Source of the DNA: CAZFGK01 sp964518635
GTDB lineage: Bacteria; Zixibacteria; MSB-5A5; GN15; FEB-12
DNA length: 64,000 nucleotides
Assembly (NCBI GenBank): GCA_964518635.1
Contig: CAZFGK010000018.1
Coordinates: 9,094-73,093 of the forward strand
Direction of reading: 5' to 3'
Shown: positions 8,986 through 18,143 of the stretch, in pieces
Position numbering within the stretch: the first letter of the stretch is position 1
How the letters are laid out: each line of letters starts with the position of its first letter
The notes under the pieces: generated by a model
What the model saw: the letters and a program-made list of their open reading frames with translations, nothing else
What the model was told of the DNA's origin: nothing
The model's database searches: none
Translations under genes and position numbers: made by a program

Positions 8986-9982
8986 TGCGCAACTCCTCCG
9001 CGATGTTATCGTGGACTGCTAATACCTGTACGGCTCGCTTCTTTCCAGACAGTCCGGGGCGGGCCTCATACTTGAATCGCCGATTGACACAGAGTTCAAC
9101 CGGATCTGAAATTTTCTTTACTGAGGGAATCACGTCACCGACCTGCAGTTCCATGAACTCACGAAGCTTGATCGATGACTGCAGCAGGACCGCGCTGATT
9201 TGCGCCTGTACCTTCTTTACGTTGTGGACATTGGTCTTTCGATCAGCATCCATGTTCTTCTTCTTGGTCGCATCTATCCAGTTCTGAGCTGAAAGCTTGG
9301 ATATGATCGGCTCAAGAGAGACATACGGATAGCAAATGGTCAAGAGACCAGTCGACGAGAAGAGCTTGACCTGAAAAGAGATCACCACCACCGTTTCACC
9401 GGGGGGAACGATCTGGATGAACTGCGGATTTGTCTCAAAGCTCTTCTGTTCGATTTCGATCTGAACAAGATGAATCCATGACTTTTGCAACTCTTTGTAG
9501 AGTCTGCTCACCAGTCGATTCATCACTGATCGTTCAATGCCAGTGAGTTCACGTTCAGTTTCAAGGATCTTTCCATGTCCGCCGAACATTCGATCAATGA
9601 TCGAAAAGGTCAGGGTTGGATTGAAGTCGACGAGACAGACACCTTCCATCGGCGATGCCGAAAAGGTATAGGTGCTCGATGGCGCCACCAACGACATGAT
9701 AAACTCACTGTAGGTGATCTGATCGACTGAGACCAGGTCGACATCGACAATCGTTCTCAACGTGGAAGAAAGGGTCGAGCCAAAATGCCCGGCAAAGTTG
9801 TCGTGCATGTTCTCCAGCGTACGAATCTGATCTTTCGATACACGATTCGGATGCTTAAAATCATACGCAACGACTGAGCGGAGCTTGTCGTCATGAAAAT
9901 GCTCCTGCTCCGCGTTCTGCTCACCGGCAGAGACAGTCGTGAGAAGGGCATCAATTTCTTCCTGAGAGAGAATCTTTGCCAT
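8978..9982 (-). CDS. fliM: Flagellar motor switch protein FliM
   Basis: C-ring protein that binds CheY-P, FliG and FliN. The N-terminal CheY-binding type motif LSQEEIDALL is at residues 5-14. The middle domain carries the FliG-contacting GGHG at 134-137 (in DRMFGGHGKIL), and the C-terminal SpoA domain holds LQVGDVIPSVKKISDPVEL. Its 334 residues match the family. The CheY-binding motif suggests that chemotaxis input exists, although no che gene lies in this window. Confidence 0.98.
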   Translation of the reverse strand: MAKILSQEEIDALLTTVSAGEQNAEQEHFHDDKLRSVVAYDFKHPNRVSKDQIRTLENMHDNFAGHFGSTLSSTLRTIVDVDLVSVDQITYSEFIMSLVAPSSTYTFSASPMEGVCLVDFNPTLTFSIIDRMFGGHGKILETERELTGIERSVMNRLVSRLYKELQKSWIHLVQIEIEQKSFETNPQFIQIVPPGETVVVISFQVKLFSSTGLLTICYPYVSLEPIISKLSAQNWIDATKKKNMDADRKTNVHNVKKVQAQISAVLLQSSIKLREFMELQVGDVIPSVKKISDPVELCVNRRFKYEARPGLSGKKRAVQVLAVHDNIAEELRNE

Positions 9983-9984
9983 GG

Positions 9985-10551
9985 TTATTGCAGGACGAAG
10001 TCAGTGAAATAGACTCCGGCAAGCTCCTCCATCTCCATTAATTGCATGACTCGTTTACGAATTTGAACGCGAATAATCTCTTTTTCGCGAGCATCGGTCA
10101 ATTGACCGACGGTCTTGGAAGCCAAAATAGTAATCAACGCATCCCGAATAAGCGGCTCCCGGTTTTTAAACGTCGACACTTCTTCACTGTCACCGAGTTC
10201 AAAGCTGACTGAGACCGACAAGAATCTCGATCCACCAGTTGCGGCCGGATTGACGATGATATCTTTCACGGTGTAGACAGTCTCTACCGTTGCGGTTTCT
10301 TCTCCGCCACCGTGGGCATCTTTCTTTTCTTCTTTTTTCTTTTCGGGCTTTTTGGCTGGCTTTTTCTCTCCATGTTCGGAGGTAGAGTCAGCACTGGCCC
10401 CTTCTGAACTGTTGCTTCCCTTTGGAATGAGAAACATGGCAGCCCCGACACCGAGTCCAATGCAGACTACACCGACAATGGCAAAGAGGAGTATGGGACT
10501 CTTCTTTTTTGCTGCGGCTGGCTCAGCAGCCTCTTTTTTTTCATCCGACAT
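9985..10551 (-). CDS. fliL: Flagellar basal-body protein FliL
   Basis: Single-pass membrane protein associated with the stator and basal body. A short cytoplasmic tail is followed by one membrane segment (about 20-43), a very Lys/Glu-rich periplasmic linker and a FliL domain with VYTVKDIIVNPAATGGSRFL and the terminal VYFTDFVLQ. The frame is open to a TTG at 10557, but ATG 10551 with an AAGGGA site is the better start. It overlaps flbD by 11 bases. The stator genes motA and motB, often found next to fliL, are not here. Confidence 0.94.
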   Translation of the reverse strand: MSDEKKEAAEPAAAKKKSPILLFAIVGVVCIGLGVGAAMFLIPKGSNSSEGASADSTSEHGEKKPAKKPEKKKEEKKDAHGGGEETATVETVYTVKDIIVNPAATGGSRFLSVSVSFELGDSEEVSTFKNREPLIRDALITILASKTVGQLTDAREKEIIRVQIRKRVMQLMEMEELAGVYFTDFVLQ

Positions 10552-10783
10552 GTGCAATCCCTTGCTTCAGTGATTCGGACGACGACACTCCGGCTTGCGC
10601 CGGAGCAGTCGATCGTCGCTTGTAGGCCTCTACCCGTTCAATGATCTCATCGAGCGAATTCTTGACCATGATCTTCTTCCCATTGGTCAGAGCAATCATG
10701 GTATCCGGAGTCGCTTCGATTGATTCGATCAACTCAGCGTTGATGACGAATTCCTGATCATTGAGACGAGTTACTTTAATCAT
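10541..10783 (-). CDS. flbD: FlbD-family flagellar protein
   Basis: Small protein of the FlbD family found between flgE and motA or fliL in many phyla; its molecular role is not settled. It has 80 residues, opening MIKVTRLNDQEFVINAELIE followed by IEATPDTMIALTNGKK, which is the family core, and a helical tail. It is unrelated to the Caulobacter sigma-54 regulator of the same name. It begins five bases after flgE and overlaps fliL. Confidence 0.9.
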   Translation of the reverse strand: MIKVTRLNDQEFVINAELIESIEATPDTMIALTNGKKIMVKNSLDEIIERVEAYKRRSTAPAQAGVSSSESLKQGIAHVG

Positions 10784-10788
10784 CTAGT

Positions 10789-12786
10789 TTATCGTTTCAG
10801 GTTCACGAGTTCGTCCAGCATATCATCCGACGTCGTGATGATTCTGGCATTCGCCTGGAACCCACGCTGGGCGGTGATCATACCGGTAAATTCCTGCGCG
10901 ATATCAACGGCGCTGGATTCCAGCGCACCGGAGGTAATCGAGCCTGAGACCGTGCTGCCAGCAATACCAGAGATTGCTGAACCGGAGTTCGGTGAGGTCT
11001 GGAAAAGTGATCGACCTGCCTTACGCAATCCACCCTGGTTGCTCACATCGGAGAGCATGATCTGGGCAAGAAGGCGGGTGACACCGTTCGAGAAGATACC
11101 GGAGATGTTTCCCGCGGAATCAACGTCGATCTTTTCAAGAATACCGACGCCGTAGCCGTTCTGATTGATGATCGACGCAGTATGTACACCGGATGCAAAG
11201 CCGGTGAGACCGTCGAAAGCACCAATCGTGCCGGCATCAATCTCGATATTCAGATTGCTCGATCCATTTCGCGGATCAACGGTGATGGCATTCGCGCCAC
11301 CGAAGAATTCGAAGGTGTTGAGTGATCCATTCGGATTGAATGCGACATACCCAAACTGACCACCAGTGATCACTTCACTTCCGTTGGTTGCTGCACTCCA
11401 TTCCCATCGGTTTGGGATAGCTGATTTGAAGAATTGAAGTGAAACCGTGTGCTTTCCCCCCTGTGCATCATAGGCAACGATCGACATCGCATGCTGCGTC
11501 GGAGTTGTATTGACAATCAAAGGACTCCCGGCTGTTGCCGTGAGACCGGTGTTCGGGTTGGCGTCAATTCGGACGCCGCCATTTCCAAGACCTGACAGAC
11601 CGACAACCAGACCGGTTGAGTCATTCAGCACCAGCCCAAGATTTGTAACGAACGGTCCTGCTGCGGCACCATATCCAAGATCAGGGACAAAACTATCGGT
11701 GGCGATAAAGGTCGAAGCCGCACCACCCGCACTTGCGATAGCGGTACCATTTTGACCAAAGATTACGCCAACAATGTTTCCAGTTGCAGCACCGCCGCCA
11801 CCGGCAAGGGTGCTTGCACCAGTCGTTGAAGCGAAGTTAAAGTCGGTAGGCGATCCTGCCTTTTCATTGGTGATCACGACTTCACCGGCGATCAGTTCAG
11901 CTTTGATACCTGTAATCAGATTGATCTGATTGACCAGATCACCGACCGTCGACGTCGCCGAGAGTCCGGTGATATACTGCATGGGGCCGTTGTTGACCGA
12001 GAATCCAAAGTTGCTGAAGTCAGTGACACCAAGCCCACCTAGCTGCATTGAAGATGACAATGCACCAACCGGGGCTCCGGTACCATCATTGCCGATGTTT
12101 GCTCCGTTGAAACTTGAGAAGAGGGCCTGCGAGCCAGTGATGTTAATCGTGTGAGTTCCACCGACACCGTCCACAGCCGTTCCACTTACGCCAACGACAT
12201 TTGATCCACCAGCCGTGATCAGTTTTGAAATTGATTCGGTAGCGGAGGCGTCAATGTTTCGTGAGAGCTGCATCGAAGTCGTCGCTGCTGCTGGATCCTG
12301 CTGACCAAAAGGCAGCGTGATGTTGCTGATCGTCGCAAGTGCCGGAATCACACCGGAGTTATCGGCCATACGTCCCTGGACAAAGAGTCCGGTCGCAGGG
12401 TCGACAAGATTTGAATTTCCATCAAATCCAAAGGCACCGGCGCGAGTGAAGAACTGATTGCCATTGTTGTCTGCAAGAATGAAGAAACCAGAACCCTGGA
12501 TCGCCATATCGGTGATCTGTCCGGTAGTTTCCAGTCCACCCTGCAGGAAAAGGTTATCAAGGGCTGCTACCTGCATGCCGAGACCAAGCTGCACGGCGTT
12601 TGTTCCGCCCGAGGTGCTGTTTGGCCGACCGGCACCTTTGAAGGTCTGCACGAGTGCTTCCTGAAAATTCACACGTGCCGTCTTGTAGCCAACGGTATTC
12701 ACGTTGGCGATGTTGTTTCCAATTACGTTCATGCGGACCTGATGGTTCTTCAGTCCTGACACGCCCGCGTACAGTGATGCCATCAT
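10789..12786 (-). CDS. flgE: Flagellar hook protein FlgE
   Basis: Subunit of the flagellar hook. The N-terminal rod/hook motif MASLYAGVSGLKNHQVRMNV followed by IGNNIANVNTVGYK, and the C-terminal coiled segment with EFTGMITAQRGFQANARIIT, are diagnostic. At about 665 residues it is longer than the roughly 400-residue enteric protein, with a Gly/Thr/Ala-rich middle forming extra outer domains. The frame continues to 12828, but ATG 12786 has a strong AGGAGGAG site and begins the conserved sequence. A 121-base gap separates it from the gene upstream; no promoter was recognised there. Confidence 0.97.
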   Translation of the reverse strand: MMASLYAGVSGLKNHQVRMNVIGNNIANVNTVGYKTARVNFQEALVQTFKGAGRPNSTSGGTNAVQLGLGMQVAALDNLFLQGGLETTGQITDMAIQGSGFFILADNNGNQFFTRAGAFGFDGNSNLVDPATGLFVQGRMADNSGVIPALATISNITLPFGQQDPAAATTSMQLSRNIDASATESISKLITAGGSNVVGVSGTAVDGVGGTHTINITGSQALFSSFNGANIGNDGTGAPVGALSSSMQLGGLGVTDFSNFGFSVNNGPMQYITGLSATSTVGDLVNQINLITGIKAELIAGEVVITNEKAGSPTDFNFASTTGASTLAGGGGAATGNIVGVIFGQNGTAIASAGGAASTFIATDSFVPDLGYGAAAGPFVTNLGLVLNDSTGLVVGLSGLGNGGVRIDANPNTGLTATAGSPLIVNTTPTQHAMSIVAYDAQGGKHTVSLQFFKSAIPNRWEWSAATNGSEVITGGQFGYVAFNPNGSLNTFEFFGGANAITVDPRNGSSNLNIEIDAGTIGAFDGLTGFASGVHTASIINQNGYGVGILEKIDVDSAGNISGIFSNGVTRLLAQIMLSDVSNQGGLRKAGRSLFQTSPNSGSAISGIAGSTVSGSITSGALESSAVDIAQEFTGMITAQRGFQANARIITTSDDMLDELVNLKR

Positions 12787-12907
12787 AGCGACAGCTCCTC
12801 CTGGATTGATCGAGCAGCCCCTCCGCATGTACGAGACATGACGAAGACCAACCGGCGATCGGGGTTTTGGTTCAGTATGTTGTTTATTGTCTTTTTCATT
12901 TTCATTC

Positions 12908-13306
12908 TCAAATGATCAATGCCGAGTCAATGGCGGTGACCACACCGTTGCGCAGGGTGTCGCGGTCGAAGACCGTCACTACGGTTCTCGATTTGACAGC
13001 AACCAACAAGGCTGCGTCATTGGTGAGTACCAAAGTTTCCTTCGAGCCACTCTTTTCGGCCTTCGCGAGCCCATTTTCGATTTTCGAAAGCTCTTCACTT
13101 CCGAAGACTACATTTCGTGATTCGAGCCGTTGAGCAGCGTGCTTTGAAAATTGAAGCGGCTTTGCGATACCAAGTTCACTGGAGAGAATCTCTTTGAACT
13201 CCGTGGTCGACGGCTTGACGGCAGGTGTCCGCGATGACTTCTGAAGTTGTGTCTCCAGAATTCGCGCGGGCTGCTGATACGCCGATATTTTCAATGCGTT
13301 GCTCAT
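12908..13306 (-). CDS. Flagellar operon protein of the TIGR02530 type
   Basis: A small conserved protein found next to flgD and flgE in many phyla, of unknown biochemical role. It has 132 residues with a disordered N-terminal third, then the family pattern LQFSKHAAQRLESRNV, ELSKIENGLAKAEKSG, LVLTNDAALLVAVKSRTVVT and a terminal AIDSALII. It lies 15 bases after flgD, so it is surely in the same transcription unit. The family assignment is from memory of the motif and position. Confidence 0.85.
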   Translation of the reverse strand: MSNALKISAYQQPARILETQLQKSSRTPAVKPSTTEFKEILSSELGIAKPLQFSKHAAQRLESRNVVFGSEELSKIENGLAKAEKSGSKETLVLTNDAALLVAVKSRTVVTVFDRDTLRNGVVTAIDSALII

Positions 13307-13321
13307 GACGGTTTCACGCAG

Positions 13322-14014
13322 CTACTTGGCCGTGAGACTCCCTTTTTCAGCAACCGAGCGAATATCTCCGAGTGGAATTTCGATATCACCGAGCTTGATA
13401 TAGGCCGCGCCATCACGATAGACGACACCAGTCACTGTTCCGATCACGGAGAGCTTTGCAGCAATCGGCTGATCGGAATGATCAAGCGCGCTCGCTTCAA
13501 TCGTGTAGTACCCTTCGGAGACACGATTTCCGTTGGTCGCTTTTCCATCCCATGTCACGGTGTTCACACCCTTGGTGAGGTCCTCTTCTGAAAGACGTGC
13601 GACGACATTGCCGCCTGAATCGCGAATGACAAAGGTCATCGACTTAGCGTCATCGGGAAGAGTGAACGAAATCTTTGCAGGATTCTCACCGTCGAATGCT
13701 ACACCAGAATACTCAGCGCGAACATCTTTGCCGATCAAGCCGGAGGCCATCACGTTATTCAGTGACTGCATCTGGAGGAAGTCCCACTGATTGGATGTCG
13801 AGATTCCTTCAGAGATATTCGACATCTGTTCGAGAGTCGAGAATTGTGCCAACTGAGCAACGAACTCTTCGTCCTTCGACGGATTCAGCGGATCCTGGTT
13901 CTGCAACTTTGTTACGAGCAGATTCAGAAAGTCGTTCTTTCCGAGTGTCTGCAGACTGCCGGTGGCTTTCGGTTTGCCGCTTGCGTCGGTTGCGACTGGT
14001 GAAATAAAACTCAT
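13322..14014 (-). CDS. flgD: Flagellar hook cap protein FlgD
   Basis: Scaffolding cap for hook polymerisation. The N-terminal motif LGKNDFLNLLVTKLQNQDPL followed by EFVAQLAQFSTLEQMSNI is the FlgD signature. It is followed by a FlgD Ig-like region (about 110-190) with TWDGKATNGNRVSEGYYTIE. It has 230 residues, a normal length. It begins 12 bases after fliK, with a GGAGGAG-like site directly before the ATG. Confidence 0.97.
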   Translation of the reverse strand: MSFISPVATDASGKPKATGSLQTLGKNDFLNLLVTKLQNQDPLNPSKDEEFVAQLAQFSTLEQMSNISEGISTSNQWDFLQMQSLNNVMASGLIGKDVRAEYSGVAFDGENPAKISFTLPDDAKSMTFVIRDSGGNVVARLSEEDLTKGVNTVTWDGKATNGNRVSEGYYTIEASALDHSDQPIAAKLSVIGTVTGVVYRDGAAYIKLGDIEIPLGDIRSVAEKGSLTAK

Positions 14015-14026
14015 CTCATCTCCTCC

Positions 14027-15700
14027 TTATGCGGTCCAGCTTCGTCCCGGTTGGGGGCGAATCAGGGTTGATGCTGAAAACAGTGGCTGAGCAGCTATCG
14101 ATGGCGCGCCATCGAGTGATTCATCAAGAGTGAATCGGTGTTGATTGATTTTGAATTTCGGAGCATGCCATCCGTGCTGCTGGGTAAACTGACGGGCATC
14201 CCCCTGATTATTCAGTGAGACATCTACTTTGCTGACAGTGATGCCGGCACGATCGAATGACTTTTGCAGCTGATCAAGATTTGCTTCAACTGTCTGCTTT
14301 GCCTCTTGAGAATTGACACGCAACTCGGCATGGACGACTTCATTTCGTACGGTCAGGCGCAGCTCAGCAGCTCCGAGTGAACGTGGTTCGAGATCAATGA
14401 CGATGCTTGTGCCATTCTTGGTTGAGGCATGGGTCAGATTCGGAAGAATGAAGCGGACCTGATCCGCTTTTGTAGATGTTTCACCATCGTTGCTTCGGGT
14501 CTGAAGATCAGACTGCAGTTGGCTATTCGAATAAGACGCGATGTTGCCGGTTTCATCACTTTTCATGTCAGGCGTAGATACTTTATCCTGCAGACTGGAC
14601 TTGAAATTCTCCTGCGATTCACCTGCATCGAGGAGTTCACTTGAATTGTCACTTGAGTTCTTCTTCTTGCCAGTGAGGTTATCTCCAGTAGCTGTCTCGG
14701 ACTCTTGACTCAGGGTATTAGGAATATTCAAAGCGGTCGTGCTCTGATCAACTCCGGCTGTCTGATCCTGCTGAACAGTGGTCTTGTTTAATCCATTCTT
14801 TTGAGCGACAGGTACGACGGTTCCGGTGAATGGATTGGCTTGACCAGCAGCGGTAGGTGTTACCACATTCATCTCTGATGAACTCAATTGGCCGGAAGTC
14901 TGATTCTGTACTTGAGTATCCTGGATGAGCTGGACTGATGAGGTATTGGTAATACCGAGCAAGTGCTCGGTCTGTTGTGCAAGAGTGGTGTGAGGATTTG
15001 AACCCTGCGGACCCGCTGACAGTGTCAGCTGCGGATCGACTTTGAGAGAGTAGGGAGTTGCAACGGTTGGCATCGTTTCAACGAAAAGGAAAGAATTTCG
15101 CGATAATTCTCTCGTCCCGCTGGTCGAGGGTTTCGCTACAGTAGAAAGTGACGTATCGAATTGCGTAATCGTATCAAGAGTTACTTCCCCTTTGCCAATC
15201 TGATCGATGGAGCTTCCAACTTGCAGGGCAGATGACTGGAGCAATGAATTCACTCGGTGACCGGAAAGAGCAGTCTGACTCTTCCCTTCTTGAGTTATCT
15301 CGGAAGGAAAAGTAACAAGACTCAACGGCATGCTGATGTGAGCATTCGAAAGAAGGTCTGTCATCAACTGAAATTGCACTGTCTGCCCAATCTGAGTTTC
15401 GTTCAGCACTGAGAGTGACAATCCTGATTTCAGAAAGGTCGGATCGGACGTAGTTGCAGATGTCTCTAACTGATTAGTCTCGGTTGCATCCAACATTGAT
15501 GCCGCTGAGCTATTCTTCTCAATCCCGGCCATCATAAGCAGATCGAAGAACGATTCACCTTCAGCACCAATCTCAGCAACACCAGCGGAGCCGAACTGCG
15601 GAATACCCGGCATAACCGAACCGGTTTTCTGACTGTGAAGTCCTGATGCTGGAAGAGCTGGTGCGAAGAATGAGGCGATAGGTGATTGCATTTTACTCAC
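14027..15700 (-). CDS. fliK: Flagellar hook-length control protein FliK
   Basis: Secreted ruler protein that sets hook length and triggers the FlhB switch. At 557 residues it is mostly low-complexity Ser/Thr/Gln-rich, as expected. The conserved part is the C-terminal Flg_hook domain (about 440-520), with IDLEPRSLGAAELRLTVRN and VEANLDQLQKSFDRAGITVS. It overlaps the preceding motE-like gene by eight bases. The N-terminal part cannot be aligned by eye. Confidence 0.9.
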   Translation of the reverse strand: MSKMQSPIASFFAPALPASGLHSQKTGSVMPGIPQFGSAGVAEIGAEGESFFDLLMMAGIEKNSSAASMLDATETNQLETSATTSDPTFLKSGLSLSVLNETQIGQTVQFQLMTDLLSNAHISMPLSLVTFPSEITQEGKSQTALSGHRVNSLLQSSALQVGSSIDQIGKGEVTLDTITQFDTSLSTVAKPSTSGTRELSRNSFLFVETMPTVATPYSLKVDPQLTLSAGPQGSNPHTTLAQQTEHLLGITNTSSVQLIQDTQVQNQTSGQLSSSEMNVVTPTAAGQANPFTGTVVPVAQKNGLNKTTVQQDQTAGVDQSTTALNIPNTLSQESETATGDNLTGKKKNSSDNSSELLDAGESQENFKSSLQDKVSTPDMKSDETGNIASYSNSQLQSDLQTRSNDGETSTKADQVRFILPNLTHASTKNGTSIVIDLEPRSLGAAELRLTVRNEVVHAELRVNSQEAKQTVEANLDQLQKSFDRAGITVSKVDVSLNNQGDARQFTQQHGWHAPKFKINQHRFTLDESLDGAPSIAAQPLFSASTLIRPQPGRSWTA

Positions 15701-16484
15701 CCACGCTGATCAGCTGTTGTGAAAGTTTCGCCGCTCGCACGGGGGGCATGGCTGCCAGTACCTGAGAAGCATTTTTCTGCTTCATGCGTGGCAGAAGCAG
15801 GACCACGGTCTGGTCGTCAAGATTTTCGGCGAGTTTCGCAACCGCATTCGGATCCATGCTGTCATACATCTTTGCCAGATTCATGATCTTGGTCGATTCC
15901 GATTGTTCGATCACGGCCATCTGCTTTTCGATTTTTTTCTGCAATGAGGCAAGCTCCGCTTCACGAACTGAAACAGACTTCTCACGCTCGACGAGTTTCT
16001 TCTCCCGTTCATCCAACCAGGACAAGGCAGTAGAATCAGGAGTTGCTTCGCTCAGGTTCGAATGAGATGTATCGATGGCTTCGAGGTGATCTTCGGCAGG
16101 CATATTGAGGGCATCCATATTCCGCTGCACCTCGGCCATGAACTCCGGAGAGTTTACATCAATGGCGTTTGGATCATTTGCAATGACGGCTTCTTCAGGA
16201 TTTTGCCCATGCTCAGTTGAAGTGGCTTGCGCTGTATCGGAGCTTTCATCATGTGTTGCATGATCTGCATCCTTCGTTGCATGCGATTCAGATTTCTTGG
16301 TCGTGTCGGATTGATGAGTCGAGTCGGTGACTTCGGCAGTTTGCTTTCCAGACAAGAAGAAATAGGTCCCCCCCGCTGCAGCGACAGCAAGGACAAGACC
16401 GACAGCACCCAGAATGATGTAGCTCATCATGCCGGATTTTCCGTTCTCTTTGGTTGGGGCCGCTTGTTCTTTTTCTTCTGACAT
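15693..16484 (-). CDS. MotE-like protein with MgtE-N-type domain, first gene of flagellar cluster
   Basis: Probably the MotE/YlxF-type protein found upstream of fliK in many flagellar clusters, thought to assist the motor. A short cytoplasmic tail is followed by a membrane segment (about residues 20-43), an acidic His/Thr/Asp-rich linker, a coiled coil (EREKSVSVREAELASLQKKI) and a C-terminal MgtE-N-like domain (MYDSMDPNAVAKLAENLDD, LLLPRMKQKNASQVLAAMPP). The frame extends to 16541, but ATG 16484 is preferred. It has a purine-rich GGAAAAA site, and the upstream part overlaps a sigma-54-like promoter. Confidence 0.8.
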   Translation of the reverse strand: MSEEKEQAAPTKENGKSGMMSYIILGAVGLVLAVAAAGGTYFFLSGKQTAEVTDSTHQSDTTKKSESHATKDADHATHDESSDTAQATSTEHGQNPEEAVIANDPNAIDVNSPEFMAEVQRNMDALNMPAEDHLEAIDTSHSNLSEATPDSTALSWLDEREKKLVEREKSVSVREAELASLQKKIEKQMAVIEQSESTKIMNLAKMYDSMDPNAVAKLAENLDDQTVVLLLPRMKQKNASQVLAAMPPVRAAKLSQQLISVGE

Positions 16485-16524
16485 AGTTTTTCCTGGCGGG
16501 TCGGACCTCGCCGAGGCAGTCAAG

Positions 16525-16540
16525 ATCAAGCAGCGTGCCA
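16525..16540 (-). promoter_or_regulatory. Sigma-54-type promoter for the flagellar cluster
   Basis: On the minus strand TGGCACG, four bases, then TTGAT matches the sigma-54 consensus TGGCACG-N4-TTGC(A/T) with the right -24/-12 spacing. The one departure is A for C in the -12 GC pair. Transcription would start about a dozen bases downstream, leaving a leader of some 30 bases before ATG 16484. Position, spacing and the first-gene context all fit. A sigma-54 activator gene lies at 36738-38150. Confidence 0.55.
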
Positions 16541-16635
16541 CTGCCGTGCTGAAGGGCTATACTGTTATGATTGAGGCAGTTATGAAATTCGCGGGGATGG
16601 GACGGAGGTAGTGAAATGTTCGATCACGACCTGTT

Positions 16636-16654
16636 TTTCCCAGTGACTGGGAAA
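16636..16654 (-). terminator. Hairpin just after mtaB
   Basis: A perfect 8-pair stem (TTTCCCAG/CTGGGAAA) with a 3-base loop lies 11-29 bases past the mtaB stop. There is no T run after it on the minus strand, so it may be a transcript-stabilising or Rho-assisted end rather than a classic intrinsic terminator. Confidence 0.4.
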
Positions 16655-16664
16655 GGATAGCAGG

Positions 16665-18044
16665 TCAGTACGGCGAGGGTGCAGACTCGTGACCGCTGAC
16701 GAGAGCGTTCGGCAATGTTATCTCTTCATCGCGATATCGTTCGCGGACAAGACGCTCACCTAGTAAGTGAGTATCGGTCATGTCGGCGATTCGGACTGCC
16801 ACTGGTTCGAGACCAAATGCTTGACCATCGGGAACAAGTACTCGAAGAAAATTATCGGTGGTGGCAAAGCGATGTTCTAGTTTCTCATCCCCTTCCGCGA
16901 TGACCATCGCAATCGAGCCGATTTCTCGCTTCATGGCAGCCTGCTTGAGTTGGTGCGAGAGTTCGGTCAATTGTCGGTTTCGTTCACGAATAGTCTGAGG
17001 ATGGACTTTATCGGAGATCAAGGATGCGGCTGTTCCTTGTCGATCGGAATAGCTGAAGACATGGAGATAATCCAACCCACTCGATTTCGCGAGATCGTAG
17101 GTCTCCTGAAAATCATCATCTGTTTCACCAGGGAAGCCAACGATCACATCCGCACCGATTACCGTCCCAGTGCGGCTCTTCTTGAGTGAGTCGACCAATT
17201 TCATGTAATAGCTGGCATCATAGGGTCGCTTCATGAGTTTGAGAATACGGGATGATCCTGACTGCAAGGGAAGATGCCAGTGACGGCACCATTGCTCCGG
17301 GGCTTCGGCATACAGCTCTCGAAGTTCCGTTCGCACGGTTTGTGGCTCGATCGATGAAATGCGAAAACGGATAGCAGGAAAATCTCTGATCATGAGACGA
17401 ATCAGCTCCGCAAGATTTCGAATCTCCATGCTGCCTGATCGTGATGAATAATGTCCGGGATTAATCCCCGTGATGACAATCTCTCGATAGCCACGATCTG
17501 ATAGACCACGAAGGTCTTCGAAAATTTCTTCCGGCGGGCGATTCCTGAGTCGCCCGCGAACCGTGGGCAAAATACAGAATGAACACCACTGATTGCAGCC
17601 ATCCGAAATTTTCAGCCAGGCGCGGTGGTGACCTGCAAAAGTTGGGGGTGAAGATGCTGAACTCGATTCTCGAGCAAGCTGAGAAGCGATATGAGGAAAT
17701 CTCTGGTCAAGTTGCGACGAGAGATGAAAGGCGAAGTCTGATTTCTGACTATTCCGAAGAGTCGCACTCACACCCGGTATCGATGCCGCCGCAGCGGGAT
17801 TCGAATCGACGAAACAACCGGCAATGACCACCGCGCTTTCAGGTTGATTGCGAAGAGCACGCCGGACGAGCTGACGACTGTCGGCATCCGCCCGATGAGT
17901 AACGGTGCAAGTATTGATAATATGTAACTCAGCCGATTCCCCCTCTGGCACTCGGGCAAATCCACGCGCTACGAGCGACGAAGCGATCTTTTCTGATTCA
18001 TACTGGTTCAGCCGACAACCGAGTGTAGACACACTGAATCTCAT
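16665..18044 (-). CDS. mtaB: tRNA t6A37 methylthiotransferase MtaB
   Basis: Radical-SAM enzyme that converts t6A at tRNA position 37 to the 2-methylthio form. The N-terminal MTTase domain begins MRFSVSTLGCRLNQYES and has INTCTVTHRADADSRQLVRR, whose THRAD pattern separates MtaB from MiaB and RimO. The radical-SAM site is CNQWCSFCILPTVRGRLRNR, and the terminal region is a TRAM-like domain. The frame is open to 18101, but ATG 18044 begins the conserved sequence and is preferred. It follows the FemAB-like gene by about 100 bases and ends in a strong hairpin. Confidence 0.93.
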   Translation of the reverse strand: MRFSVSTLGCRLNQYESEKIASSLVARGFARVPEGESAELHIINTCTVTHRADADSRQLVRRALRNQPESAVVIAGCFVDSNPAAAASIPGVSATLRNSQKSDFAFHLSSQLDQRFPHIASQLARESSSASSPPTFAGHHRAWLKISDGCNQWCSFCILPTVRGRLRNRPPEEIFEDLRGLSDRGYREIVITGINPGHYSSRSGSMEIRNLAELIRLMIRDFPAIRFRISSIEPQTVRTELRELYAEAPEQWCRHWHLPLQSGSSRILKLMKRPYDASYYMKLVDSLKKSRTGTVIGADVIVGFPGETDDDFQETYDLAKSSGLDYLHVFSYSDRQGTAASLISDKVHPQTIRERNRQLTELSHQLKQAAMKREIGSIAMVIAEGDEKLEHRFATTDNFLRVLVPDGQAFGLEPVAVRIADMTDTHLLGERLVRERYRDEEITLPNALVSGHESAPSPY

Positions 18045-18143
18045 TCCGTGAGAACCCTCACTGAGAGATTGGTCGACAAGCTGAGTGGGTAACAGCGTCA
18101 TAGCAGGAATATAGAGTGAAGTGAATGCTCAGGCGACTGGATA

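Noticed and set aside
12787..12907. Sigma-28-like site before flgE
   Set aside because: TAAA and a CCCGAT-like box are present but four bases too far apart.
16485..16541. Upstream extension of the MotE-like protein
   Set aside because: The extra codons coincide with the sigma-54-like promoter and add residues unlike a membrane-protein start.
17790..17815. GGATTCGAATC sequence resembling a tRNA T arm
   Set aside because: It lies inside mtaB with no surrounding cloverleaf; no other tRNA-like arms were found.
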